Below are positions 1-13,699 of a stretch of 64,000 nucleotides of DNA, one piece after another (position 1 is the stretch's first letter; every line of letters starts with the position of its first letter). The stretch is taken from the NCBI GenBank assembly GCA_025330725.1, contig JAIWND010000005.1:930001-994000 (forward strand), read 5' to 3'. The position numbers and the translations under genes were made by a program. This DNA comes from Chlamydoabsidia padenii. Taxonomy: Eukaryota > Mucoromycota > Mucoromycetes > Mucorales > Cunninghamellaceae. The notes below the pieces were generated by a model. It saw only the letters and a program-made list of their open reading frames with translations. It had not been told where the DNA came from and made no database searches.

Positions 1-3000
1 GTCACCAAAACCAACACAGACATTATCCTCTACAACAGGAACAAGGATATCTTCACGACATACCAGGAACTCATCTACTGGCACCTTACCTTCTCCTGAC
101 CATTCACCCAATAGTATTCCTTCCACCAACACATTGAATGTTTTGCCGCGGCGGAGATCCTTTGACAACACAACTCACTCTTCTATGAATGCTATCGACA
201 AGGATCCTTTGTCCGTGTCCTTCAAAAATGGAACAGCCTCGACAAAGTCCAACTCATCCAGGTGCAAACAACTCAACCATGTTCCCTTTCCAAGAGGTGG
301 TCGGCAAATAGGCGAAACGTATTTACCTCAGCAATATACCAATCCAACAAAAACTCTCAGTAGAAGCAACTCGGGGGATCCGCATAAGCAAGACCAAGGT
401 AATAGTAACCCAAATATTGATCATAATCACTGTGATAAATTGTACTAACATTCTTGCCATATCGTTATTTTAGATCTACCTGCTGCGCCAAAAGACAAAA
501 GAAGACATCATTTATTTGGTCGTTTTACGAAAAAGAAAAGTAAGTCATCATCATCATCATCATTTTACTTTTGTCTGACGAAAATGTCATTGATTTTATT
601 ATAGGTCGAAACGAACTCAATTCTTCAAACAACTCTTCTAACTACTCGGCATCAACTCATTCATCAAGTATATCTTCTCAAGCATCCTCAACACAAAGCA
701 GTACAGCATCTTCTATATCTGTCAACAGCTCTCTTAAACGATCAAACGACAACGAACTATACACTCACCGTGGTCAACATCCATTGGAACAAGTACCCAT
801 AGAAGATCCTTTACGGTTTATGCAACGAGGCCCAATCACCAACCTATACTCTTCGGCTAACAACATCATGTCTTCTGCTTCTAATGGCGAACGAAAACGG
901 TCTGCTGGGTATCAATCTGGCAAGAAGCAATCAAAAGAACGTGAAAAGTCAGATGGAAGCATATACTACTCAAGCGATCGAACAAGAAGGGATAAAAAGG
1001 TAAAAGCAAACATAGTGATTGCGTACTGGCGATGATGATGGTTGTGTAATTACTTGGCTTTACTAACTCTATTGTTTTACTTTATTCGAAACCATAGGAT
1101 ATTGAACGTAAGTATTGAAAATATATTACTTATCATGTGAATATTGATCAGTTGATCTCATCCCATTCCTCGTTGTATTAGTGGACCAAAATTTTACAAG
1201 TATGGATGGTATTGTCAATCCCAAGTATTACCAGGAACAACAAACGTTAATGGCCTCTTCTATTACCACTTCTACTTTATGCGATCAACAGGTAAACTCA
1301 CCGCTCTATGACAAATATGGAAACGAGTGCAATCGGAGTTTGACTTTTTTTTTTTTTTTTTATCCCTAGGCATCTGAAGCACCTTCACATACTGAATCTT
1401 GGGCTCCTCCTGATAGTTGGGCTGTCCAACCACCTGACATCGTAACAACAATGGACACAACAATGGAAGCAACTATGGACGATGAAGTACACGACTCGGA
1501 TGAATATACTCTGGTGGAACAAGACAAGTACGATATCAAGAAGAAAAATGTAAGTAGCAAGTATGCATAAATGTGGTATTCCTGTTATTTACTCTATTAC
1601 AATTAGTTTTGTATTCGTATCTTTCGTCCTGATGAAACCTTTGGCACCTTACAACTACCTTTACATACAACAACTGCCGAACTGATGCAAAAACTGGCTG
1701 GCAAATTCTTCTTACCTGACATGACCAAGTACAATCTCGTGCTAAGGCGTCACAAACTAGGTAAACATACTTTTTAACATACCAATAGACCATAACACTC
1801 ACTCTTGGTTTTTTTTTTTTGCTTGTTTGTGTACAATTATAGAGCGTGTGCTTGGGCCTCATGAACGACCACTTCAAATACAAAAAATGCTATTGGAACA
1901 AATGGGCTATACTGATGATGACAAGATTGAAGATGTTGGCCGTGAAGACAATTCTTATCTATTTAGGTTTACGTTTGGTCCAAATATCAGTCAAACCATC
2001 TCTCAAGACGAAACTGACTTTGGGGCTCATATTGATCTGCAAGCAAGAAACCTACCGGCGATTCCCATCTTTTTGTACAAACATGCCACTCGGATTGCTT
2101 CTCTGGATGTGTCAAGAAACCTTTTGATCGAAATCCCGGTCGACTTTGCACAGACGTGTAAAAACTTGGAACAGCTACGACTCACTAACAACGAATACAC
2201 CTCGGTACCTACATCTATACGCTATATTCGATCACTCAAACAGCTCAACATATCTGGTAATCGACTACAGGATCTACAGCATGCTCGGCTCCATGAAATT
2301 GAAGGATTGCGTGCACTTCGCGCTTACAACAACCGGCTTGACAATATACCGATATCATTTGCCTCATTCAAACATTTGACCACACTGTATATATCCAACA
2401 ACTCATTCACGTCATTCCCTGGTGTCGTCTGTCAAATCACTAGCCTTGAATGTTTGAATATTAGCTTTAACAAAATCAATGGATTTCCGGATGAAATGGC
2501 ACAACTGATCAATTTGGAGTCACTTCACGCCATCTCAAACCGTATCAGTGGTCCTCTTCCTCTATGCTTCACCAAACTCGAAAAGCTAAAAGAATTGGAT
2601 CTTCGTCAAAACTTCATCACCGATCTTGATGTCCTTTGTGATCTTCCCAAACTGGAACTGGTGTCAGTGGACTACAATGCTATCAGCATCGCCAATTACG
2701 ACTTTTCGCATCTTAGGCGCCTCAAAATGTACAAGAACCATCTCACCCAATTCAGTCTGCCATGGAAACTTGACGACACCTTTTCCGCAAATGCTCTTGC
2801 ACCGAGTCGTCTGACCGAACTGAACCTCTCCAACTGTAAACTATCTTCACTACCCGACGACGTCTTTGTTTACACCACCTTTATTGAACATCTTGTACTG
2901 GATAGTAATACAATCAATCGTATACCGAGCAGCATTGGGTCACTTTGTAGATTGGTGCGACTATCAGTACAAAACAACAATCTGGATAGCCTTCCTGCAG

Positions 3001-6000
3001 AAATCTCCAAGTTGCATGAACTCAAGATTTTGGATGCTCAGAAAAACAATCTCAAAACGTTACCTAAAGAAATCTGGCTATGCCCATCACTACAAATCCT
3101 CAATTGCTCTTCTAATCTTCTCGAATCCTTCCCTGAACCATACTCAGTGCCTGGTGTTGCTTTGCAGTTGCCGTTGACTCCTCAAGGTGAAGCAATTGTC
3201 TCCTCTGTGATTGCAAATGACAATGTGTTACAAGCTCAATTGGGAACCAATGCCGGTCAAGGTGTAGTACCGATAGCCAATAGGGACTCGACTTTTAATC
3301 CACCTTTGCATCATCCTGCATCTCACGAAGACGACGACGACACCAGCACGATCGATTATAGTAACAAGAACATCAATGGAAACAGTGACAACAACAACAA
3401 CAAGAATATCATCAGCAAACACAATTCAAATCATACCAGAAATATTAGCAACAATCTACGACTGCCTCCTGAGGCCATGTCTATCAACACCAAGACGAAT
3501 CCTTGCTTGTTAGCTAGCATGGACGGATCCAGCCATTTACTATCACCTCAAGCACCGCCAAACTTTAATCCACCATCCTTCTTTGCCAGTCCTCGAAATC
3601 ATCCACCACCACTCTCACTCTCTCTTCGACAATTGTTTCTGGGTGACAATCGGTTGACAGATGATGATATTTGGTCTCCTCTCTCCTTGTTTCTGGAATT
3701 GCGAACGCTCAATCTCTCATTCAATGACCTGTTTGAAATCCCGCCGGACGGTCTCTGCCACCAACATTTGTACGAATTGTATCTCTCGGGGAATCAACTC
3801 ACATCTCTTCCTGCTGATGATATCGAAAAACTATCTTATTTGCGGGTCTTGGCTGTCAATGGAAATAAGCTTCAAACGCTTCCTGCTGAAATTGGCAAAC
3901 TTCGGAAACTCCTGGTACTAGACGTTGGGAACAATTTACTAAAGTACAATATAGCAAATTGGCCGTACGACTGGAATTGGTAAGTGGAAAAAAAAAAAAA
4001 AGTTTAATTATTTTTACTTACTTTGTTGCATGAATTTTACAGGAATTGGAATTTGGGCCTCAAATACTTGAATTTGTCTGGGAACAAAAGATTGGAAATC
4101 AAAAAGACACCTACTGATCCAGCAAATCCAAATGAAAAGGACTTATCCGACTTTAGTGCCTTGACAAGACTCCGTATGCTGGGATTAATGGATATCACGA
4201 TTCTTGGTGTCTCTACTCCTGAAGAATTCCATAACCGGCGTGTGCGAACCTCACCCTCTGAAGTAAACTCTATGGCTTATGGCATTGCTGATTGGCTAGG
4301 TCCGAGCGATCATCTGGCAACGTGGGATCTGGTCATGCCGCGCTTCCGCAACAACGACGACGAAAGCGTGTTTGGTCTATTTGATGGGCGCAAAAACTCG
4401 AAATCCGGATGCAAGTTGACGAAATACCTAAACGACAACCTTACCTATCACTTCTTTAACGAGCTTCGCAAGAACAAGGGCGATGATACTATTGTGTGTG
4501 CTGTCCGGCGGATGTTTTTGACATTGCAAAAGGAACTTGGCTCAAACATTGGGGATGAAAAGGACTCGGGTGCTTCGGCGGTGATGTGCTACATTGTGGG
4601 GACTAAGTTATATGTGGCCAATGTAGGTGATGCTCTGGCCGTGATCTCTCGCAATAATGGTCAAGCCTTCGAAATCACTCAGAAGCATATCCCTCTCAAT
4701 CCAAGTGAAATCTCTCGAATCCGCTCTGCTGGAGGCTATGTCTCTAATACTGGTCTTTTGAACGACGAACTCAATGTCTCTCGGAGCTTTGGTCATTTCC
4801 ACTTGATTCCTGTTGTCAATGCCAATCCTTACATATCGACAATCGACTTGACCGAGGCCGACGAATTTGTGATCATGGCGTCTCGTGGTCTTTGGGATCG
4901 CATGTCATATCAAACGGCTGTGGATATTGCTCGGACGGAAAAAGACGATTTGATGGCTGCGGCGCAAAAGTTACGAGACTTTGCAATCACGTATGGTGCC
5001 GATGACAATATCATGGTGATGGTAATTGGAGTGAACAATCTCTTCAACAAACGTGATAAACGATTCCGAAATCTTCGTGGTGGAAACATTGGGCCTGGAC
5101 GTGGTGGCATTCCTGATAATGGTCTTTTGGTGGATGATGTAGTGGGTCTGGTTGTTGGCAAAAACAAACGGCGTGGAAAAGAAGATGGTCCTGGCGACTC
5201 GGTAAGATAGACAAAAAAAAAAAAAGAGGGGATTATTAACTCGCTGTTGATTTTATGTTACATAGACTTTGGCTCGATTGGAACGAGAAATCCCACCTCC
5301 TATCAATCAAGTTGCCTTGGTATTTACTGACATCAAAAGCTCGACACAATTCTGGGAAACACAACCTGAAAACATGCGATCGGCGATTAAAATCCATGAT
5401 GCTATTATGCGTCGTACCCTTCGTAGTGTGGGTGGCTATGAAGTGAAAACAGAAGGTGATGCATTTATGGTGTGCTTCCAATCAATTACTGCTGCTCTCC
5501 TTTGGTGTTTTACTGTGCAACTACAACTTCTCGAAGCTGACTGGCCTGCTGGTATTTTGGATACGGATGAAGGGCGGGAAATCGAAAAGGACGACGTTGT
5601 GATTTACAAGGGTCTATCTGTGCGTATGGGGATCCACTGGGGCATGCCTGTATTCGAACGAAACCCAATCACCAATCGAATGGACTATTTTGGGCCTGTG
5701 GTGAACAAAGCAAGCAGAATATGTAATGCCGCTGATGGTGGTCAAATCTGTGTCTCCTCTGATGTGGTGGCTGCTCTTCGAAATTTCCCCGGTGTTCTCG
5801 ACGCCAACAATGGAATTGTGACCTTTGACGATACGACAAAGACAAATGAAACAGTAAACTCAACAGCAGCTAATGGTGGTAACTTCTCGGTGATACGTGA
5901 TATGCAGCAACTCAAGCGACTTGGCTTCCATGTAATGGAGCTGGGTGAACGACGATTAAAAGGTTTGGAAACGCCGGAAATGCTCAGTCTGGTGTACCCT

Positions 6001-6690
6001 AAACAACTATCGGCTCGGATGGAATTGGACAAGAGTGAAATGATGACACAAGAAGCACCTTCGGTAATCAATACTCACTTGGCAGCTGAACCGACATCTC
6101 TGGCCACCTCACCCCGATTGGATCCTGAAGACGTGCGTGATCTGGATGTATCTCTGGTTGCACCTTGTGGTTGCGATGATGATTCTAATGCGTACCATCA
6201 CCATCACCACCATCACCATTACAACAACAAACAGCCTCACAAACATACACCACGAACGATTGATCCGGCATTGGTATCTTCGCTCAGCAACTTGGCTATC
6301 AGGTTGGAGCGCTTGACAGCTGGAAACACATTGACAAGCAACAAAGCCGGAAGCTCTATTTGCAGCAAGTATACTTCGACAGGACATAATGGCAACCCTT
6401 CACACATTGTCAGCACAGCACCATGGGGGCTTGGTAAACTATTGGACAAGCATATCATGCAAGAAGCCTCTGATGAAGAATTGGTGATATTGATGGAAAA
6501 CAGTGTCTCTCGGGTGGAAAATGCCGTCTCGTCGCTGTATCTTCAAAAGGTCGGGCGATTTGCTTCTGTGCTAGAAAGACTTGGTGATGCGGCAGAATTG
6601 GATCCGATGCATATTCTCCGTGCTCTACAAATGTATTCCAAAGTAACTGGGTTGGATAACAAGCATCCGTCCGACCCCTTCCATTTTTAG
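1..6690 (+). CDS. CYR1: Adenylate cyclase, fungal Cyr1 type (5' partial)
   Basis: Makes cAMP from ATP downstream of Ras and G-alpha at the plasma membrane. The window opens inside an exon, so the N-terminus is missing; about 2,000 residues are visible over 11 exons. Order seen: a Ser/Thr-rich region (to about 1550), a Ras-association domain (about 1607-1900, FCIRIFRPDETFGTLQ), about 20 leucine-rich repeats (2040-4200) broken by a low-complexity stretch (3180-3600), a PP2C-like domain (4250-5060) and the class III cyclase domain (5265-6010). The cyclase keeps both metal aspartates (FTDIKSS and EGDAF) and the NKASR catalytic Asn/Arg pair. The PP2C part reads FGLFDGRKN where active phosphatases have DGHGG, so it is probably not a phosphatase; this degeneracy is usual in the family. 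A His-rich run (near 6196) and a conserved C-terminal helix follow. One exon (1098-1107) is only 10 nt. Stop TAG at 6688. Confidence 0.95.
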
Positions 6691-7145
6691 ACTAGTATTT
6701 TGATCTTTCCTCTTGGTTTATATCTTTTACCAGTATTACTTTTTTATTTGTACTTTTTTATATATATGTTATTCCCATACCTCATCTTTATTCATTACCC
6801 TTTTTAAATACATAGCTATATATATATTCTTTATTGAATACATTATCATTACTCTACCTTCTTCCATTCATTCAATATCATTGTTTTAAATCATAATCAT
6901 CGAAATAAAGACTACCTATTCTCTTTTTGGCACATATCCTACCCACAAAGTGAATCATGCATGATCAGCAGTAGTACCTGGAAACACGGTTAATAAAAAT
7001 AAGGACAACAGTTTAAGAGTTTAATTACAAAGGCAGGTTTTTAATTAATGTGACATATAGTGCAGGGTGTGTGTGATTCTATAGTTAATGTGGCAAGTGG
7101 CGGGGAATGGTAATATACTATTAGGGTAAGTTGATCTAATCTATT
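6691..7145. other. Convergent 3' intergenic region
   Basis: AT-rich space between two genes that end toward each other. It holds T-rich and TATATA stretches that fit 3' ends and polyadenylation signals. I see no gene. Confidence 0.6.
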
Positions 7146-7849
7146 CTATACATCATGATATTCATGGATAGAGAATCGTCCGCGAATACCAAGTTTGTTG
7201 ATAAACAAGAATTCCTTCAATTCATTCTTCAAGATGACTTGCTTGCTTGGGATTTTTCGTCCATCCATTTCCTTTTCCGGTTGAGTGACTTTAAGGTTGT
7301 GTTGGTAGAGATAGGGGACGATGAAAGGTACTGGATTACTGGTGACAAGAATCAACTAAAGCAAAAAAAAAAAAAGAGAGAGAGGTTAGATCCATTCGTT
7401 TCATTTTTAATCACTTACATTGACATAATAAAAGTGTTCTTTGTGAGGATAAGGTGTGGCAGGTGAGACCATGACTTGATCGAGTTTTGATATGTTGAAT
7501 TCAGTGTCCAATTCGATACGATTGACCGCTTTGGCTTTTTTTTGGTCAAAGTTAGGGAGGACACCACAATTCAAGATCTATCCAGCAGCTTGTTAATCCA
7601 TTGTCGACTGTCTGTTTCAACTTACCTTGATAGGTGTCACATCCGAGCCAACTTGTTGAATGCGTTTCTTAAAAAATAAAAAAAAGGAGGGTTAGTTTGT
7701 CAACATTAGTATACTACATTCGATCAAGTTTGTGAACTTACCACTTCTTTTTCGACTTGTTCGGTGATCCATGATTTGGCATCGTGATCGATTTCAGCAT
7801 CTTGTACTTGTTGTTGGTCTGTAGGCGTGTCCTTCAGGGTAGAATCCAT
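7146..7849 (-). CDS. Uncharacterised protein, about 172 aa
   Basis: I do not recognise this family. Four exons join in frame: MDSTLKDTPTDQQQ (7742-7849), a 42-nt exon KRIQQVGSDVTPIK (about 7627-7668), an exon with ILNCGVLPNFDQKK (about 7440-7580), and a last exon ending GIRGRFSIHEYHDV. Introns have GTAAG donors and T-rich acceptors, and the codons look like the neighbours'. The protein is soluble, with an acidic N-terminus and a mixed alpha/beta character. No signal peptide, membrane segment or metal site is visible. It shares a 284-bp spacer with the 3' end of the ThrRS gene and converges on adenylate cyclase. The start is the ATG at 7849; the same frame is open slightly upstream, but that Lys-rich stretch looks like a leader. 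Confidence 0.75.
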
Positions 7850-8133
7850 TCTGTCAAAAATTGGAGAAAAAAAGAAAAGACAGAGTGAAAAGTCCGCCTT
7901 GGCTTTTTGTTTTTTTTTCCATGACATTTAAACGCCGATATCTGTGCTGATGAAAAGTTACACGAAATCATGCCCGTACAGATCAACAAATTGTAAAAGA
8001 GTCCTTTTATACAACAAGGACAGCGACAAACTATTAATGTATCCCATATAGACAGAATTGTTTATTTTTTTTAAAAAAAAATATATATATAAAGTAGACC
8101 TATTTTTTAAAAACCAGAGGTAATAATTCTAAT

Positions 8134-10803
8134 TTAAAGCTTGTTTTCCAGGCTCTTGTTGTTCTTCAAAGTGACCAAGCTAGAGATGACATCTTCCAAA
8201 GGAATGGTCTTACCCTTGGCCTTGGATCCAACATCATCACGGTTGCGCACATTGACAGATCGGCTAGATTGTTCTTCATCGCCCACGACAAAGACAAAGT
8301 TGTAGTAAGCCAATTCGCTGTTTCGGATCTTCTTGTTGAGAGTGTTATCGGAGAGATCGGCGTCGGCATAGAAACCCAGAGCATTCAATCGAGTGGTAAT
8401 TTCTTCAGCATAGCCAAAGTAAGGAGCAGCCACAGGTACCACACTGACTTGACGAGGAGACAACCAAAAGGGGAATTTACCAGCAAAGTGTTCAATCAAG
8501 ATACCCAACACTCTTTCCACTGATCCCAGAATGGCACGATGGATGATCACAGGGCGACTAAAGACATCAGAGGCATTGGTACTGTCGGTACGGTATTCCA
8601 GTTCGAATCGTTCGGGCAATTGGAAATCGAGTTGGATGGTGGCACATTGATGTTTACGGCGCAAGGCATCGGAGATGACAATATCGATCTTGGGACCATA
8701 AAAAGCACCATCACCAGCATTCAATTCCCAAGTGAACCCCTTTTCTTCGGCAAATCTGACGAGAGCAGCTTCCAATTTCTAAACAATCATCACTATTTGT
8801 TAATCATCGTCCTTTTACACCTCTTATTTTTTTTTTCCTTTTGTATTAGTCTTACCTTTTCAGCATTATCCCAGACAGCAATATCACCAATGAAGTTTTC
8901 AGGGCGAGTAGAGAGTTTCAAGTGGAAGTCAAAGCCAAAGATACCGTAAACATGGCTCATGAATTCGAAGCAGTTGGTCATTTCTTCGTCGATCTACAAA
9001 AGAAAAAGAAAAAAGAAATCAGTATCCAATCCACCCATTTCTTTTCAAATCCTAATCATTTACCTGATCTTGACGACAGAAGATATGAGCATCGTCTTGT
9101 TGGAAACGACGGACACGAGTCAAACCAGAGAGAGCACCCGAGAATTCGTTACGATGAAGGACACCGAAATCAGCAAAGCGCACAGGCAAATCACGGTAAC
9201 TGCGTTCCTTGTGAGCAAAGATCAAACAATGACTGGGACAGTTCATGGGCTTCAACGCAAACTTTTCCTTGTCCACATCCAAACAAAACATGTTTTCTTG
9301 ATACTTGGCAGCATGTCCAGATTGGTTCCACAGCTTGAGGTTAAACATGTTGGGAGTCATGACTTCAGTGAATCCACGCACACGGTATTGTTCCTTGATC
9401 ATATCCATAAGAGCATTGTAAATACGAGCACCATGAGGAAGCATAAAGGCAGAGCCAGGTGATAAATCGTGGAAGAAGAAGAGTTCTTGTTCCTATATAC
9501 ATAAAATAAATAAATAAAACGGTGAGTGATAGAGAGAGCGTATTATATTGATGTTCTCATATAATACTTACACGACCAATTTTACGATGATCACGTTTGG
9601 AAGCTTCTTCAATGAATTTCTTGTATTCGGTCAATTGCTTCTTGTCGGGGAAAGAGATACCATAGAGACGTTGAAGAGAATCATTCTTAGCATCACCCAA
9701 AAAGTAAGAAGCCGAGTTCTAAATAATTAACATAACACTGTTAGTATCCATTTTATTCCATTCCATTTTCTTTTCTTTTTACCTTGGTGACAGACATAGC
9801 CTTGACACGACCAGTGTGGGGAACATGAGGACCCTTACATAAATCGATCAAAGGACCACAGCGATAAACAGTAGTGGAAGTGTTATCAGGGATCTTGTCT
9901 TTGATAATATGGACCTTGTAAGGATTATGCTTGAACATTTCCAAGAGATTTTCCTTGGACATTTCAAGTCGTACAAAGGGTTGTTTTTCTTTACCGATCA
10001 TGCCGACCAATTTTTCAAGACTGGCATAATCGTTTTGTGAGACAACACTACAAAATGATAACAAGATGTGTGAGAGATGTTGGATGATGTTTTGAATTTA
10101 TTGACTTACCGATCCTTGAGACCCATTTCATAGTAAAAACCTTCTTCAAGAGGGGGACCAATACAAAGATGACAGCCATAATGACGTTCGCAAGCTTCAC
10201 CGAGCATATGTGCACTAGAATGCCAAAAGACACGCTTTCCTTCAGGGTGATCAAAGTCCAACAATTCGAGTTTGCAGGAATCTTCAAAAGGACGTTCCAA
10301 ATCCCAGACTTCACCATCCACCTTGGCAATCACAGTACGTTCGGCAAGAGACTTGGCAATACCCAAAGCAATGGTCATTGGAGAGGTTTCCCAAGAAGTA
10401 CCTTCCTTGACAGTTCCATCAGGCAAAGTAATGGTGATGGGTACACGAGGTTTATCTATATTAGAATGAGTCATATAAAAAAGAATGAGCTTTCTATTAT
10501 AAGAAGAAAGGGGATGGTGGCCAACTTACTTTTAATGAGTTCGTCGTATTCGAGCTTGAGGCGGTCGAACATATCAATTCGGTGTTGCAAATATTCAGGA
10601 GGAGGAGAGAACTAGAAGTAAATAAAGATAAATGTGGTGTTTAGTAACATATGTGAAGGTTCACAGTTTTAATTACTTACTTCCAAAGGGTATTCACCTT
10701 CAGTAGCTTTAGCCTTCTTAGCCTTCTTGTCGGCCTTGGGAGCAGCAGGTTTCTTTTCATTGACGTTAAGAGCGGCCATCTTTTCTTCCACAGGTGCAGA
10801 CAT
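8134..10803 (-). CDS. THS1: Threonyl-tRNA synthetase, cytosolic
   Basis: Charges tRNA-Thr with threonine. Eight exons encode roughly 720 residues, the usual eukaryotic length. In order: a Lys/Ala-rich N-terminal extension ([18 protein letters not shown]), a TGS domain ([18 protein letters not shown]), the N2 editing domain with HSSAHML and the partner KGPHVPHTG, then the class II catalytic core. Class II motif 2 is [15 protein letters not shown] and motif 3 lies in [18 protein letters not shown]. The zinc-site cysteine is in MNCPSH. A C-terminal anticodon-binding domain follows ([16 protein letters not shown]). No mitochondrial presequence is obvious, so I call it cytosolic; an alternative start giving a mitochondrial form cannot be excluded. 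Start ATG at 10803. Confidence 0.96.
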
Positions 10804-11081
10804 GGATGTAAAGTAGTAATAAAAGTAAAAAGAAGAGTGGAGATTAAAAGAAAAAAAAAAAAAAAAAAGTCCATTTGAGTATGTGCCTATTGAATTTCAA
10901 TCCAAGCCACTTGGAGCAAATTTGAGTCACCGGCTCCGGAGGCAAAGGGATCCGATTTTGTAACTTTATTTTTGGTAAGAAAGGGAGGGGGGAGAGTAAA
11001 ATGAAGGATGTATGAATAAATGTGTATGTGTATAACTATTTGAAAAAAAAAAAAAAAAAAAGATAAAATGGAATGTCTAAT

Positions 11082-12945
11082 CTATTCAGGTTTCCCAATT
11101 AAACCCTTTCCCCAATTTTGTATAACACGCGAGCATTGTGTACGTATATGTTGAGATCGTTTCCCTTTCCAAAGTCCGAGTGCGTCTAGTTGTCTTGCAT
11201 GATGGACACATTGTTCCCAATAAAATTTGGCGTATAATCGATTTTCAATGACATGCTATTATTAAAAACAAGGAATTAGTCAAGTATCTAGTTTAACATA
11301 TCATTTTTATACTTACATCAAAGGCAGAGAGAGTTGATTTCTCAGTTTCAGGAAGTTCCACCATGTAATCATCAGGTAATACCCAAAATTCCCCACCAGC
11401 CAAATAAGAAGAGAAGAGACAAGCTGATCTACTATCCAAAAACCGTTCAGCACACCTAAAATATAAAACAGAAGAGTATATTTTTAGTTTTCCCTTTTGA
11501 ATAAAATGATGATGATTTACCAAGGTTGAACAGTTTTGCTTTCAATGACGACAGGTTCATAATGAAAGTCATAACGTTTCACAGGATACAAAGTTGAAGC
11601 AGTCTTCCATTCATCCAGATCAGTAGGTCCAGTATTAGGTTTCCAATGCTTATCCAACAAGTGCATGGTATTTTCACCCACTAATTCCAACAATCGAGTC
11701 TTACTAAAGGGAAGTTTATAGAGTGAGCTTTCTTGTTCCGGGAATCCAAAGGTAGGTACCACCAAGACATCACCAGCACGAAGAAGAGAATCAAACATTT
11801 CCTTGTTGGTTTCCAAAGTACGTCGAATATCTGTTGTAGGTACCATATTCGAAGGCATTTCCATGACATAATCCGTTTGTGCAAATAATCGGGCCAAGTT
11901 ACGTTCTGCATTTCGAGGTAGCAAAACAGAGAGATTTGGGCGAGCTGATTCGGATAAATGAATGTCCACACGTTTTGATAGTTCGATATTATTCTTGTAT
12001 TGTTGAGTGATCATGTCCATTGATTCCTTGGTATGATCCATATGTAAAGTTGCTGATATAGGACCTATAGTAAAGTAAAATTGTTGTTGTAGTAGTAGTT
12101 GTTTTTTTTAAAAATAAAAAATAAAAAAGGATGGGGGGGGAGCGGGAGATTAGATCAATATACTATTAATAATGAATTTAATATTTACCTTTCCAATATT
12201 CTACCAATCGTTCCAATTCAGACCAAGTACCAGGAGTAATCACAGTAATCAAACTTATATCATCCGTTGCAGGAATATCAGAAGCCTTGAGCCAAAAGGG
12301 TTGAGTAGCATCCGTCGTTTCATAGTTGGCTTTGGCAAATATCTTTGACATTTTTAAACCATGAGTCATATCGTCCAGGACAGAGTACGTTTTATCTTGA
12401 TCATAAGTCCTTTGGGCTATCCACTGATCACCAAATCGAGCATCCACTGTTTCCATTGTTAACCAAGACCAAAGATGATGAAGAGATAAAAAGATGGAGA
12501 AGACAACATACAAGAAGATGAGGAAGCGTACAATGGTTGATCTTGCTAGTACACCAAGCCAGCCTGTAAGAGGTGATTTTGCTGGTCCACCAAAAGCAGT
12601 TGTATGTTTATCTTGAGGTAAAAGAGGTCCAGAAGATAATGATGACGATGATGATGATGATGATGATGATGAAGAGTCAAATAAGGAATCTACTTGACGA
12701 TGAAATAAGTTGAGATAATATCGCCAAGAAGACGAATTATTACGAGTCAGTGGTTTTTTCAGTGTTGGGTTTAGTGGAGGAGCAAAGTTATCCATGGTGT
12801 TGTCTTTTAGGGTTTCTTGTATGGCGTAAAGATGGTTGGATGTAGAGTTGGATGGTTTCCGTTGGTGTGAGTTTGTTCTGGCTGTTTTGGAAATGGAAGA
12901 CGACCTGGAATGTTGAGGTCGCGGAGACGGAATGGCGTCAGACAT
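11082..12945 (-). CDS. Glycosyltransferase family 49 (LARGE/B4GAT1-like), type II membrane protein
   Basis: Likely a Golgi glycosyltransferase. Four exons (12189-12945, 11521-12064, 11317-11455, 11082-11255) give 537 residues in frame. A Ser-rich cytoplasmic tail of about 115 residues precedes one signal-anchor segment (STIVRFLIFLYVVFSIFLSL). The lumenal part carries GT49-like blocks: RNLARLFAQTDYVMEMPSNM, the FPVKRYDF-like block here reading YPVKRYDFHYEP, and the WCAERFLDSR block, with the WVLPDDYMVEL segment after it. In animals GT49 enzymes add xylose/glucuronate-type sugars to O-mannosyl glycans; the fungal acceptor is not known to me. The tail has a poly-Ser run encoded by a GAT/GAC repeat on the + strand (12636-12670). 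Confidence 0.85.
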
Positions 12946-13090
12946 TCTATAATAGTTTAAGGGTCAGGGGTAACAAATAAAACCACTAAAATATGTGATT
13001 GAAGGAGGTGGATTAAATAAAAATACAGAGAAGAAAGAGAAGTTCAAAAAAAAAAAAAAAACAGATTTCCACTTTACTTTTCAAGATTTC

Positions 13091-13099
13091 CAAATCCCG
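13091..13099 (+). promoter_or_regulatory. Recurring promoter word, CAAATCCCG
   Basis: Lies 146 bp upstream of the GT49 start codon. Confidence 0.5.
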
Positions 13100-13690
13100 C
13101 CGGGACCTCGTTGGAGGGATCTTCCCATTGAGAGCAGAATTTGAAGATTGTCGTCTATTCCCCCCCCCCTTTTTCCTTCCTTTCATTGTTTAGAAGACTT
13201 TGTACAAAAATGATGGTCGATGACATATACTCATTGAAGAAGAATCATTTCATAGGATCCACCAGCGAACTAGAAGAAGGGTGGAAGGGTCGGGAACTGA
13301 TTCAAACACCGATCATTATCATCCCGCGTATAACTTACATATCAAGAAGAAAACGATAACGAGTGAGTTGGGAAAGAGTGAATCTTTTGGCAATGCTATC
13401 CATTTTTTCTTTCAAGGAACCTGCCTGTAACAAACTACCATAAATGGCACAGACTAGTCCTTTTAGATGTTCTCGACTATCGATTGTTCACTCGCCCAAA
13501 AGTCGAGGCTTTACTCTAATCTCATCCTTGTTTCGCTCATCAAATCAAGTATCGCATACATTATTTTTTGTCGTTTTTTTTATATTACGATAATGTCTAT
13601 ATTCAAAAGTGTCAACAGGAGTGTGGGCAAGCTATTCATAGCGGAGTTTTAATATTGGCCATCTACTGCAATGCGCTTGAGGTGATATTT

Positions 13691-13699
13691 CGAATCCCG
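13691..13699 (+). promoter_or_regulatory. Recurring promoter word, variant CGAATCCCG
   Basis: Lies about 395 bp upstream of the Yippee start codon, before its T-rich leader. Confidence 0.4.
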
